A stretch of 64,000 nt of DNA. Source: Micrasema longulum. Lineage: Eukaryota; Arthropoda; Insecta; Trichoptera; Brachycentridae. Positions 1 to 11,530 of the stretch are shown here, piece by piece. How positions within the stretch are numbered: the stretch's first letter is position 1; each line of letters begins with the position of its first letter. Position numbers and translations under genes: made by a program. The notes under the pieces were generated by a model that saw only the letters and a list, made by a program, of their open reading frames with translations, ran no database searches and was not told where the DNA came from. The stretch is taken from NCBI GenBank assembly GCA_022494885.1, contig JAGVSM010003420.1:62001-126000 (forward strand), given 5' to 3'.

Positions 1-809
1 TCTTTGTGTCCTCCATGAACGCTACAAACAGACAAGTGGTCCATTAAAATCATGATAATATTATGATTCGAATGCACAACTCATAGAATTAAGAACAGTC
101 CAGAAGGAGCATAGAATCGTATTTGAATACATGGAACTGTGTCCAAAAAACCCCCAACTTTGCCCCACTTTCGCCACGCGCATGCGCGAAGTCGCCGCGT
201 AATGTTGCTAGGTCGTGAAAAATACAATCATAACACAAATGTAAGATATTTATATATTTATTTTAGAGTTAAATGTTATTGTGCACGCGGAAACATTGAT
301 TGACACAACATAGTAGATAAGGAAAAGGTCGTTTAATAAGAGTAATTGAATAACGTTAAATAATACGATAAGCAAAGTAGCCTAAAAAATTTGACTACCC
401 TGTCAACACTAATAAAATGTCCATTTTGTTTTCTTTGACAATCTGACAGATGGAAAAATAATTCAATTTTTAAGTAATGCATTTGCTACTTACACATGAA
501 ATGTGATCCCATCCTGTTTCTTTTTGATCCCAGCAGTATTTCTACACTTTAAAACGAAACAACACGACATAGTTGAATTCAAATCGGGAGTTGCGTACTG
601 AGCGACGTCTACAAAGAAACTAATGGTCAAAATGTAAAACTAATCCTTCAAGAGAAGTTAAGTCTCCTTCTGTTTGATATGCGGTTTATGGATTATTCGT
701 AATTCTATGGCACAACTTGTCTATTTGTAGCATTCATGGATTGTTTTTCATTCAAAATTCTGATTTTGAAGTTATCTGGCTCTAGTACCTCAGTATTAAT
801 TACCCCACG
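1..809. mobile_element. Element A copy (cut by the window edge), interrupted by a hAT-type MITE
   Basis: The two outer parts (1-81 and 710-809) match the intact element A copy at 33249-33497. The right end carries the family terminus CCCCACG followed by ATAT. The left terminus lies outside the window. The middle is a separate insertion at 82-709. No coding capacity is seen, so this is a non-autonomous inverted-repeat element. Confidence 0.75.
82..709. mobile_element. hAT-type non-autonomous element, copy 1 (628 bp)
   Basis: The terminal inverted repeats begin CATAGAATTA at the left and end TAATTCTATG at the right. The element is flanked by a perfect 8-bp direct duplication GCACAACT (74-81 and 710-717), the length typical of the hAT superfamily. 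Two more copies in the window (35485-36569 and 54253-54878) have the same ends and their own different 8-bp duplications. There is no transposase reading frame. Confidence 0.9.
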
Positions 810-1473
810 ATATGTATTGTAACGTGTTAATGCTTGATCAGCATCCTGCACACTACCCTCATTATGCTGAAATGTATGATCGGCAGTCAACATGTTAAAT
901 GTATTATTATTTAAAAGATGATATTGTTTAGTTTATAGCAATTGACGATGCAACGCTCTGGTTAAAAATTTAAAAGAAATTTCATAAATTAATTTAAGAA
1001 AAACAAAATTTTATTAATTATATAAAATTCTAAGCAATTACAACATTAGTCTTGTGTTTCTAAAGAAAAATATTGTCTCCCTGCCCAGAACTGGACCTAC
1101 CATAGGAATAGTCGGCACAAAAAACCAGACACTTGCTTACAAGGGAGGGAATAAAAACATGCTCGCATTAATTTACAAATATGTATATTCCCGTCCCTTT
1201 TCAGTAAGTGTCGGGGCGCTAGATCACGTTTGATCCAGGACCTGTCTCTGCCATTGTGACTTTTATTAGTGCTTTTAATTATATTAATAAAGACATACAA
1301 TATTCGATTTAACAAGATCTCAAGCACTTTTTAGAATTAAAAATATTTTCAATTTTTATCTTTCGTTCATTTTATTAAACTGTCTTCTTTGCAGACAAAC
1401 AGTGCTTACATTAAATTTCTGTAATTAAAATCTCCATTTAAAATAATATTTTTTACAAAGACAATATACTTAC

Positions 1474-1976
1474 AGTCCTTAAAATATAGCTTGATTAGAA
1501 TGACAGCTGTCAAACTAATTTCATTAGTGTTGGGAAATTACTGATCACTGATCAAATCGATTTTATCAGTTATTTCATGCAATCATGAAACTCTGTTTCC
1601 GAAAATTGATGTAAAAAATGCTAAAACAAGGCTATTATAGTATGTTTAACATAATTATTCACCAAAAAATGAGACATTTATACTTTTTCCATGATCAACT
1701 TCAAATGCATCATTTTTTCAAACAATCAGTTTACATTGATCAATTTGTTCCATCTCTAACGATTTTGCAAAATGATGCAAACTTGTAAGAATGTCGTTAT
1801 TTTATATATTAATGTTGATTTATGTTTCAAGCATTGTATTAAATAAATAAATGAACACGCCAGATACAAATGATTTTTCGTGTGTGAATATAAATAACTC
1901 CTTTGACGTTACTACAAAGTTATGTCATCACTTTTTCTGACAACTGTCATTCTAATCATGTTACATTTTAAGGACT
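1474..1976. mobile_element. MITE family B, copy 1
   Basis: The inverted ends AGTCCTTAAAAT and ATTTTAAGGACT extend inward to about 35 bp, including a TGACAGCTGTCA-like segment. A second copy lies at 61677-62216. TA dinucleotides lie next to both ends, but the exact duplication is ambiguous. No open frame is present. Confidence 0.75.
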
Positions 1977-3319
1977 ATAACAATGTATTATTGTTAATGA
2001 AGTTTCTTTTAATATGTGATGTATTATTAAATGTCTATTAAGTCCTTTCCTCCAATTATTATGTTACACGTTTGAAGAAAATATTCTGATTTGCCATTTT
2101 GTGTGATGACAGCTCTACGAATGAATTGAGTAATTATAGAATTAATAATAAATAAGGATTTCTTAATAAATACACGTTTAAGTTATCAATAAACTTTGTT
2201 TCATTACTGTACACTGCTATCACATTTTATACATAACACAGATTTTACATAATACCATATTACAAATTCATTGATATTATCCATGGCTCTATCCCACTAA
2301 GTTTCTCCAAGGGTGATATTCCAAACGATCTCGCGGCTGTAGAAAACACTTTTATCTCGTACACAAGATAAAAATACATTTTGTACCAAAAGATAAAAGT
2401 GTTGTCTATGACCGCAAGAGCTGTTCAGAATAGCACCACAGGGTATGCTTAGTTACGATAGTTTAAATACCAGAAGGGATGTGTAGGAAGAAGTGAGGTA
2501 CATTGATACACCAACGATATTTCAACATCCAAAAACGTTATTTATGTTGCGACATCACTAAAATGGGTCTTTGCATGTTTGAATATGCATCAAAGTTCCC
2601 CATTGTTCCAGATAGTGACCTAATAAATGACGAAATCTTTAGACTTGGTGTTGTCATTTGCAAAAACAAGTGCAAACCCTCAGAGTAATAATGCATCAAC
2701 CTTTAGAGAAGCCCTATCACTATGTTTCATAGAACGCAAGCGATGTTGGTTAGCAACAAATTGGCGGCCATTTTGTTTTGTTTGACAATAAACGCATAAT
2801 GGATCTATTGGATGTTTTTGTCGCTGTGCTTGGCTTTGTTTGTAAATAACTTGTATATTTACTAACGTAAATAAAATTAAAATAAATAATAATATATAAA
2901 AATAAAAACAATAAATAAAAATCGACTATGGTGAATTGCAGTATGTTTGGTTGCAGTAGTAGGAGCGTCAAAGGCGTTAAGTTAAAGAAGTCAGTTTTCG
3001 CATGATTTACATGAATTTTTTGGCATTTATTGTTGCTTAAAAACTTTCCTTATATCAACATATTTAATTCAGATATATTTTTTTCTAAATTAAGGGGATA
3101 AATTTGTGAATTAAAGTATGTTTACTGTTGATAATGAAAATTGATTAAGCGCAATATTTCAGGGCCGCACTAGGCATCCATATAATGTTTGAGTCTTTAC
3201 TAAGTAAAGGTCGATTCAAATTTTACTCGAAAATAGCAACGTTAACCTTGAAATCGCATTTTAAATGTCGTGTCCAGATTTCAGGCCACTATGACTCACC
3301 ATTTCGGAGATGTGACGGA
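1977..3319. other. A+T-rich intergenic stretch without a supported gene
   Basis: No open frame here resembles a known protein and none has plausible flanking splice sites. A short hairpin-like pair of arms sits near 2330-2425, around a repeated stretch reading roughly aaaacacttttatct and its inverse. Confidence 0.5.
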
Positions 3320-3415
3320 CAAACAAACATACTCAACACAGGTCTTTAGTTCCATGGAGTTGGGATTTATGTGTCAATAAATGTAACATAAGTATATTGT
3401 GAATAAAATGACTTA
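3320..3415 (+). mobile_element. LINE 3' tail (RTE-like family)
   Basis: It matches the 3' end of the better preserved LINE fragment at 50150-50925: ...CTCAACACAGG, TTCCATGGAGTTGGG, then AATAAA-type tail repeats. Only the tail survives; there is no coding sequence. Confidence 0.6.
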
Positions 3416-3539
3416 AAAATTAAACACAAACATGTATTTTCAGTTTTATAAAATAAATATAGGCGAATAATAGAAGAATAGATTGGAATAACCCTGCAAT
3501 GATAAATGCACCGGTACATATTTAAAAGTATTTACAATG

Positions 3540-3690
3540 CAAATTAATATCTATTTGGCAATTCTTGACCTGAGTACGGCCCATTGTTTTGCTGCGAACT
3601 ATAGCTAACTTAATACCTAACAGTCATAGTATGGTTTTCCCACGTTTAGGCTCCTCTATAGATTGGCGCATTATTTCTCTGAGTGCAAAC
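3540..3690. repeat. Partial copy of the element at 6841-7059
   Basis: It shares CCTGAGTACG, CTGTAGCTAACTT-like and GGCGCATTATT..CTGAG segments with the complete element at 6841-7059. It is divergent and lacks one clear end. Confidence 0.45.
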
Positions 3691-3769
3691 CTATAGACGT
3701 AAAACTAATAAAGAATGTATCAATGAGGACTAAAAGATTGTTTTATTTGAAGTTACATCAAAGAGTAGG

Positions 3770-4200
3770 AAAGAAAACAGAAAGTTAAATAACAGATTTC
3801 AACAGAGATTGAGAACATTTTAGTGAAGGAAATGTGGAAATCTAAGCATTTACATAATTTGAACACCCACATTTCTTATATCTGCAGATTTTAGCGAAGT
3901 TATTTTATGAAGAAGAAATCAAAAGAATAATAAATGGAAAAAAAAACGATTTTGGAGCATTTTGGTAAAAGTTATATAAGTTTTATTAAGAAAACCTGCC
4001 ATAAAGTCTATAATATGTGTAAAACACTGTTAGCTTCGAATCGTAGTTTAGGTTTTAATGAACAAATCGAATAATCGAAGGAATATAGATGTTCAAATAT
4101 AGGTAGAATGGTGAATGTTACACAGTGTGTCAAGTGGCCGCTTAAACCAGCCAATGGCAGGTCATCAGCCCTGTAGATGCCTAAACTTCAATATTACCTT
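3770..4200. repeat. Dispersed repeat family D (two adjoining pieces)
   Basis: The segments around AACAGAGATTGAGAAC, GAACACCCACATTTC and ATGGTGAATGTTACACAGTGTG recur in many places (17300-17640, 30485-30630, 41285-41510, 49495-49860, 57110-57500, 63000-63390). The family has inverted-repeat ends. No coding sequence is seen. Confidence 0.6.
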
Positions 4201-4214
4201 CTCTAAAATGTTCT

Positions 4215-4409
4215 TCATATACATCACAACAACGGGCTGGTTGTTATTTTTTTTTGCACCACAACAGACCAGAAAACCCAATTACAGCGGTGAATTACAT
4301 CACAGAACACTTAGGCTTGAGAAAAATCACATTAGATGATTGTGTTCTCGGTGGGAATTGAACCCGTGTGTGAGTCATGCGTATTAACCACTACACCGCG
4401 GAGGCCGCC
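4215..4409 (-). mobile_element. tRNA-derived SINE, copy 1
   Basis: On the minus strand the head begins GGCGGCCTCCGCGGTGTAG, with an A-box-like GTGTAGTGGTTAA and a B-box GGTTCAATTCCC. A body of about 115 bp follows that is shared with the copy at 24814-24994. It is not a functional tRNA: no acceptor stem can be formed and a conserved non-tRNA body follows. Confidence 0.8.
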
Positions 4410-4924
4410 AAGTGTAAAAGTTATAAAGGAATTATACTACATGTCTGGTATATAATATTTTTTTGTCAAAAATCAGGAGAAATTAGTGAGGACAATTAGT
4501 AGTTGCTTTTTAGATTTCAATAACCCAGAACAATTTAATGTGATTCAATTGAATTTATCTTAATTATTAACTACAAATAAGTTTGGCTTCCCAAAATAGT
4601 AATTTCTATTTTACTCACATTGGTAAATCCTTGGAAAATATTTTGTTTACCTAACACACTTTCTAACCTCAATTATTTGGTCATTACTCAAACATATGAT
4701 AGGTTGAGGAATTCTTGGTATTATTATGAGGGAAAGTTGTCAAAACAATTGTGAAATATAAAACACTTAAGCCCTTAGACCAAAGTAATTAAGATAAGTC
4801 ACTCCACATTCCTAAACACTATCTTGTATTATTCTACTGTAAGCTTTTGTTCTGATGGTATTAGATTTTAACTGCACAGTTCAAATATTAATTAATTCAT
4901 TCTTTAGTGAATATTTTGTTAGCA

Positions 4925-7900
4925 ATGAAGCTGGTAAGCATTATTATAATATTATACATTTGATTTAAAGGAGTGACTTTATTGAATTATAAACATTAAA
5001 GATTTTGTGAGGTTTTGTTGGAAAAAATGGCATAATATTTGGAAAATTTTAAATTAAAATTAAATTGTCTTGAATTAAATCCGTAACAATTGATATTTTT
5101 GTATACCTCCCTCACCGAGAGTTAAACAATGACTCTTTATTTTTGAAATGCATAACTATTTGTTTGACCTTTTTTGTTTTTATGGTTTTATTTCAATGGG
5201 ATGCAGTCTTCGAAAATATCAAATAATAATTTATATGTTATTTCCACTTATCTAAGTAAAAAAAAATTGTAAATCGAGTTATTTGAAAAAAATATGTATC
5301 CCAACAACACATCTTTTTTCTAAAGAGTCAAGACACATAAATGTAAAAGACTTTGATTGGAAATCTTGTCACCCTTTACAATTAATTATTGTAAGTGGTC
5401 AAGCCATGCATAAATATGTATATAAGAGACTCCCTAAGTAATCGGTAAGGTGCTTGCCTCGTGCTTTTGGGTTATAAGTTTTATTCCCGGAGAGATTGTA
5501 ATTACTTATTAAACGTGATTTTTCAAGTTCGCACTGACCTGATCTATGGGTTTAAGCTCCTCAGTACATTTGATTTTTTAAAATAGATATTGCCATGTTA
5601 TATTTTTCACATGCATGGTGTAGTCTGTCTAGCATTATTTGTAGGTCATTATTTTTCTCATCTATGATTATAGCATCGCTTGCATAACAGACCATATGAA
5701 CAATTTCCTCTAGCATTCTTATATCCAATATATATCTTCATTTTTCTCATCAATAAATTTCCTAAAAGGTACATGTTTTTTTCACTTCTACACAGATCTA
5801 CTTTTATACATCTTGTAAATGTTATTACTGTAACTCCCCGAAAAAAGAGACTAAGTTTTGTGCTTGGAGAGTGATTTACACTGTTGTAGTTGTTTATTTA
5901 TAAGAGTTTACATAATTTTGAATATACAAGTACATAAGAAAAAAACATGTCTACTTTTAAAAAAAATTCTATACAGATCTACTTTTATACATCTAGTAAA
6001 TGTTATCACTTCAACTCTCCAAAAAAAGAGACTAATACCCGTATGCAGAGACAAAACTTAAGGTGAAGAAAGTACATTCTAATTTCAAATGCAGAGAATA
6101 ACCCGAAGGTGAAGAGACAATAGAATGTACTTTCCTCACCTTAAGGTTTGTCTCTGCATATGGGTATAACTCTTGTGCTTGGAGAGTAACACACTGTTGT
6201 AGTTGTTTATTTCTAAGAGTTAATATAATTTTGAATATACGAGTACATGAGAAAAAAAAACATAAAATAATAATACATTCATACTAATTAAAATTTAATG
6301 CAGTTTTTACACAGCTTTTTGCAGTTTTTTCTATACGTTTATATATCCATTACCAGATTAAACAAAAATGGATTTTTGACTGTCGTTTGCCTAAAAAACA
6401 GTGTGCTTCATTTCCTCAATTTATATAAAAGTGTACTCAAATTATATTTGACATAGCTTTTTCATTTTATTTTGCTAAGCATAACTAGAAATCTCGCAGC
6501 AAGCCAAATGCAAAAAGTATTTAAATGGAGAAATTGTGCTAATGATATATTAGTAACTAGTAACTCCTTCAGTTGATTTTTCTAATTTGGCATACGTATA
6601 GTCCCGTCATATGAGGCGGACGTCGTAGAAGTGACATAACCCACAAATAGATGTAAATGGACTTAAACGTTGGAACAGGTCCATGACCATGCGTTTTATA
6701 AACTAAATGTGATTAAACCCACCTCTTCCTATGTCACTTCTGCGCTGACTGCCTCATATATCAGTTGAATTGACATCTCGTCGGCCTATCTTGTAAAACT
6801 CGTAAGGTTTAATCTTACTTTTATTTAGGTTCAGGGGGTTCAGAGTAATAAGACGCCACAGATGTAGAGATGGCATTTTTCTCTATTGCAGAGAACAAAA
6901 ACGTTGCAAATGTTGGCTCATTTTGCGCTTGCTATTCACAACCTGAGTACTTACGTCTTATTTTCTTACTGTAAACTGTAGCTAACTTCGTAATTGATGA
7001 TTCGAGAAAGATTTTTGTCCAAATAGAAGGCTCTACGGTTGGGGCGCCTTATTAGTCTGAGTTTGGGGGAGAATAAAAAACAGTTTTTACTGCAGTGGCG
7101 AATGGAAACAAAGTTTTTTTTCGACATATATATTTTTTTAAATTATGGAACACTGATTTCAGTCCTAACAGAAAACGCCAAAATATATCATTTTTGACCA
7201 TTTGTTGAGTCTTACAAGTTAGTTTAGCGATATGGAAAGTAAAACAATATTAAAACTGATTGTTTTTCTAGGTAATATTGGCAACTGCTGTGCTGTTGGC
7301 TTCAGAAATCTATGCTAGTTTGATTACAAGTGATAATAATAATCTCAGCAATGAAATACCAACCGGACCCATCAGAGGAGTAAATCAAATAATAAAAGGA
7401 AGACAGAATATTCCTCTTACCGCTGCTACCACCCCTACAACTGGGATACAGAGTATAATGAATTCACCAATACTTCAAGCCATGCTGTCCAATATAACCG
7501 TGCAGACTGTATTATCAGACCCGCTTGTACAAGGAGTACTAAGCAACCCCACAGTACAAGGTGTTCTGTCAAACCCGATCGTACAAGCAATTCTGTTTAA
7601 CCCAGCCCTTCAAGGTAAAAATCAAATCAAACAATGTAAAAAATGGATACATTCGTGTATGGGTAATCCACAATAAATTTGGATATTTTTTTGTGTCTGT
7701 CAAGATCAGCGTCGTAGCTAAGGTCATGAGCACCCCGAGCAAGATTTGAATATTGCCCACCCTAGACTTATTTTCTGGGAAGAGAAAGAGAAAAGAAGGC
7801 TGTGGGTCTGCAAATTGCGCCCCCTGAGGGTCGTGCCCCTGGCAGCCGCCCCCTTGGCATGGTAGGCGAATGTAACAACCATAATACAATGAGGCGGGCT

Positions 7901-9948
7901 CTCCACTCAATTTTCTTTTAAGAAAGTACATATTACTTAAGTACCTTCTAAGATATTATCTGTGTAGGTGGATTATTACAATTACGGTAAAATTTTGGTG
8001 ACTGCCTCCCTAAATGGGATCCACTCTCGTAGACCCCCATTTACGTCTCATAGACCCCCAATTTTTTTCATTGGCATGGTCTCCCAGCAGGTTGTGGTAG
8101 ACCCCTAGGGGTCGATATAGACCACTATGGAAACGACTGGTTTCAACTGACTCCTGAAAACATGATTCTTATAAAGAAATGTGGAAATCTTTGGCTCTTT
8201 TGACTTATGAGTTTGCCCACCACTGGAATAGACAATATGAAAAAAACAACAACAATTATTTTTGCTCTTTTTTTTCTTTTCTTTCTTTTGACGCCCATGG
8301 GGCTTTTACATTATACATACTATATAATAAGAAAAAGTTACACATTAAACATAATTAACATTTTTTCAAATATAAATTTTTTTTTTTTTTTTTTTAAATT
8401 TAAAAATAAAGTTACATAGTTAACATAATACACTATTAAGACATAATACATACGTTATATTATGTTTATAATATAAGGCATAGTAGGATTCAAATAAAAC
8501 ATAATTATTTTATTATTTTTTTTACACCGGTAAACTAAACTTTAAAGTGAAGTTATCCAAAATGTTGAAAACTGAAAAGGGTTTTATAAACTAAGAATAT
8601 AAAACATAACACGGGCTAACTTTTAAGCATACATAAATACGATCGAAGATTTATTGACCAGACTCCGTCGCATCGGTCGCTTGTAGTACTTTGGTCTTGA
8701 ATATGCTCAATGAGTAACGAAATATATCAACATCGCCATATTCATTACCAAGGCGATTGAGTCTAGCTATAGGTGAAATCTTCTCAAACATTTGCATGTA
8801 GATATTTTAAAATTGCAAAACCCACATGTATGATTCTGTTATTCTAGGGTTGGCCATGCAGACGTTCCTCTCATCGTATCCGGCAGTGGTTAGTTCCGCA
8901 ACTAGTACCGTCGTCCCTCCCCTGACCCTCAGCCCCTCATCTACTCCTTTCCCAGTACCCCCTCCACCATCTACCCCCGTACCGGCACCCACGAGAGACA
9001 CAGCAACCCAACAGACCAGACCTAATAACAATAATAATTCTTTATTGAGCGCTATTTTCACAGGACTTGGTGAGTTCTAATCTATTTTTTCTAATTGAAT
9101 TTTGAATCTATTGGTTATAATGTACCCACATCTGTGTCCAGGCAGATGAAGAGTACAGTTCTGCGAGTGAAATAGAACCAGAATTCTGGACGAGTGTATT
9201 CGTCTCTATGGCTGCTTTTGGATAAAAATCCTGAATAAGTAAATCGAGATGAGATAAGTAGGTGCGTTTGCTTATCATTCTCGAAGTCCTGGGATCAATG
9301 CCTAAAGTAGTATTCTAGAGTGATTAATTTGAAGATTTTTTTTTTTTTTACGCAAAGAAAATTTGCTTATACGCTTCATATAGTGGCTACACTGATGATT
9401 AAATGTCAAATGGTGTATAAAACTGCTTCAAAAACGGAAATAAAACTAACACGGTTTGGTCAATTTAACCTAATTAAGTGTTTTGGGTAATGCTTAGGTC
9501 GCAATAGTGTTCTAAATGAAAATTGTCATATTTAGTTGCACGTATTGGTATTTGTTAGACGTTTAATCATCAGTGTGGCCGTTATATAAAGCAATTAAAA
9601 AATAATAATCTTTAAATTAATCACTCTCTAGGGGGTAGAAAAGAGGCAGAATATCACCCCTGGCAGAGTGGAAGTAGAACATTGACTTTTAAGGTTGTTT
9701 AAACTGCAATATTTCATAGTTACCGGACTAGAGACTGAAGCGCTAGACTGCTCACAAGTACCAGATGATTAAAATACGCTAATTGAAATATAAGAACACA
9801 GTTTAATTAAAATATAAGAATTTATTAATAATGTTTTCATGAATATTTGATTTCAGATGAGATTATCAACATTCTTCAAGCGGAAAATATGAAAAGATTA
9901 CGACAGAGGCAAAGAATTAATAGAAACTTTAATAGAAAAAATATTTAA
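4925..9948 (+). CDS. Uncharacterised secreted protein with 9-residue repeats (secreted gene 1)
   Basis: Four coding exons: 4925-4933, 7272-7614, 8848-9069 and 9857-9948 (stop TAA at 9946). Intron phases are 0, 1 and 1, and every junction has GT and AG ends and keeps frame. The product is about 221 residues. Residues 1-18 (MKLVILATAVLLASEIYA) form a clear signal peptide. The first intron cuts it after the third codon, an arrangement common in insect genes for cuticle and other secreted proteins. Residues 67-121 are six degenerate 9-residue units of the type N/D-P-x-V/L-Q-G/A-V-L-S. Residues about 130-170 are rich in Pro, Thr and Ser, followed by an Asn run and a basic C-terminus rich in Arg. 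There are no cysteines apart from any I may have missed, and no recognised domain. The start is chosen because it alone gives a signal peptide. Function is unknown; a structural, silk-like or cuticle-associated role is only a guess. Confidence 0.8.
5771..6262. repeat. Tandem duplication of about 175-180 bp inside intron 1 of secreted gene 1
   Basis: Two direct copies start at about 5771 and 5945. They share CAGATCTACTTTTATACATC, GAGACTAA, TTGTGCTTGGAGAGT and the ATTTTGAATATAC segment. The second copy is split by the hairpin element at 6038-6164. Confidence 0.75.
6038..6164. mobile_element. Hairpin MITE (127 bp) within the tandem duplication
   Basis: Left arm CCCGTATGCAGAGACAAAAC... and right arm ...TTTGTCTCTGCATATGGG pair over about 48 bp. 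TA dinucleotides flank both ends. The uninterrupted first duplicate copy shows the empty site. Confidence 0.8.
6841..7059. mobile_element. Short inverted-repeat element, 219 bp, in intron 1 of secreted gene 1
   Basis: The ends CAGAGTAATAAGACGCC and GGCGCCTTATTAGTCTG are inverted copies. A partial relative lies at 3540-3690. It is non-coding. Confidence 0.65.
7461..7614 (+). repeat. In-frame 27-bp degenerate repeat in secreted gene 1
   Basis: This encodes five full 9-residue units beginning at residue 67; the sixth runs across the intron into the exon at 8848. The units read like NPTVQGVLS, with N/D first, Pro second, Gln fifth and a hydrophobic residue at positions 4, 7 and 8. The DNA is less conserved than the protein pattern, so the duplication is old or under selection. 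Confidence 0.75.
9130..9245 (+). mobile_element. SINE-like repeat family Z fragment
   Basis: It shares GTGTCCAGGCAGATGA, CAGAATTCTGGACGAGTG and ATGGCTGC segments with copies at 17905-18180 and 60165-60415. It lies in intron 3 of secreted gene 1. Confidence 0.55.
9315..9631. mobile_element. Inverted-repeat MITE in intron 3 of secreted gene 1
   Basis: The ends CTAGAGTGATTAATTTGAAG and CTTTAAATTAATCACTCTCTAG are inverted. The internal arms ACACTGATGATTAAATGTC and GACGTTTAATCATCAGTGTG also pair. Related partial copies are at 19290-19640 and 57640-57830. Confidence 0.75.
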
Positions 9949-10635
9949 GATAAAAACACCATTATTTTTGTAATTAGCTTAATGAATGTATTTTTATTAT
10001 TATTTTATTTATTTAAACCTATTACTTATTATTTATTACACCAAACTTATTATAATTATTGAGAAATATACTAATTAAGAAAATATTTTGTGTATTTCCT
10101 TGGATGTTTCAATGTATGAATTATAATTAGAAATACAGTGATCGATATATGAGTATTCAATTGAATTCCTATCCTCGTATTTCTCCATTATAATATTTTA
10201 CTTTTCATTTGGCTAGGGAGGTTGCACAGCGTTTATTATGCATCCCCTAATAAATATACAAAAATTAATTCTTGGAGTGATGCTTCGATGTAACCTTACT
10301 TTCCCATCTGAGACATTGTTTCAATTTATGAAAGTAATGGATGTAAGATAATGTTTTCATAAAAGAGTCATAGACACATTTCTGGTCATGTGGCTACAAG
10401 AGCAGATCTCAGCAGAATCCTCTTACGAGGTTTTCCTGTAATTTTAATTACGTAATACCAAAAGCACATACGACATTTGATCAGAGAAATTTCTCTTTTG
10501 TTGCCCCGAGACTGTTCAATGTCCTGAATGAACATTTTAAGTTGTCCAAAACGAAGGCCATTTTCAAGAGAAGTGTACAAGTGTGGGTTTTGTCTAAGGG
10601 AAGAGACCATTGCAGGAGACTGCTGCGAGACATTG
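9949..10635. other. 3' flank of secreted gene 1
   Basis: This is an A+T-rich stretch after the stop codon. AATAAA hexamers occur nearby (for example near 10242), but none stands out as the used polyadenylation signal. No further exon is seen. Confidence 0.4.
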
Positions 10636-11010
10636 CACAGATTTATTTATTTGACACTTTATATACATATACAATAAATATACATATAAGGGCGAGCATA
10701 TTGCCTTAAGGCAATTTTTTCCTACCTACCCAAACCGTTCAGTTTGAGAATATTATAAATACATGGACATATTGAATCTTACAATTTTATACAAAAATAA
10801 AAAGCAAAGATTAACAAAAATAAATATATGCATAAAAAATTAAAAAATAACACTATACTATGAAGAGGAGAGGGGATGGGAAGGAAAGAAGAAGGATAAA
10901 GGAACAATTTAAATATTTAGATAGTGACATTTCAATCTTGACTTAAATGTAAATAAAGAAGGGGCGTCTCTAACATATATGATACGGCTCCGGGATACAA
11001 AGTGTTAAGC
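10636..11010 (-). mobile_element. 5'-truncated LINE 3' end (Jockey/CR1-like)
   Basis: The minus strand matches the 3' part of the LINE at 14152-14745. It begins in the coding end (near ...GTTAGAGACGCCCC) and runs through the 3' UTR with GGTTTGGGTAGGTAGG and TTGCCTTAAGGCAA to a TAAATAAATAAA tail. Truncation at the 5' end is typical of target-primed insertion. Confidence 0.8.
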
Positions 11011-11089
11011 GTGTAGTCCAGATGTTTATTGAAATTTATGTAATATTGTTTTTTGTTGTATTGTTTAATAATAATCATTATTCTACTTT

Positions 11090-11195
11090 CTTTTTTGTTG
11101 TATCCCAACTCAACACAGGACTCTTGGCCTTATAGAGTTAGAGATATGTTTTTTTCTTCCTCTAATATTTGTCTTTATATGAATAAATAAAAAAG
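11090..11195 (+). mobile_element. LINE 3' tail
   Basis: The segment CAACACAGGACTCTTGGCC, ATAGAGTTAGAGATA and a GAATAAATAAA tail recurs at 47905-47998 (+), and in part on the minus strand near 52071-52105. Confidence 0.55.
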
Positions 11196-11239
11196 TTAAA
11201 TATATTTAAATTGCCAAATAAGCGAAGAAAATGTATGTA

Positions 11240-11530
11240 CTAAATATGTGTATTTAATCACTTACCGACTTTCCTATGTCTACCGGTTGCGAGACGCACC
11301 CATCCCTTCATCAGAACACCAATTAAACTAACATGGAAAACCCACTATACTCAGTGCATGTAAGGTTTACCTACTAAAAACATGTGGTTTCAAATCGGCC
11401 ATGTGGGTTTAATATTTTTGTACAATAACCAAAAGGTTTCATATTAGTTTAATTAGTGTCCTGACGAAGAAAGGGTACGTTTCGAAACTGGTAAACACAG
11501 AAAAATCGGTAAGTTGTCATATACAAATAT
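11240..11530. mobile_element. Hairpin element H1, copy 1, with a CTGACGA...CGAAAC motif
   Basis: The arms share the family end AATCACTTACCGACTTTCC at the left and ...AAAATCGGTAAGTTGT at the right. They are related to the element at 30020-30245. The right arm contains CCTGACGAAGAAAGGGTACG followed by TTTCGAAACTGG. It is non-coding. Confidence 0.6.

Noticed and set aside
7569..7931. Minus-strand open frames opposite secreted gene 1 (also 8807-9061)
   Set aside because: They are shadows of the plus-strand exons, with no start context or family resemblance.
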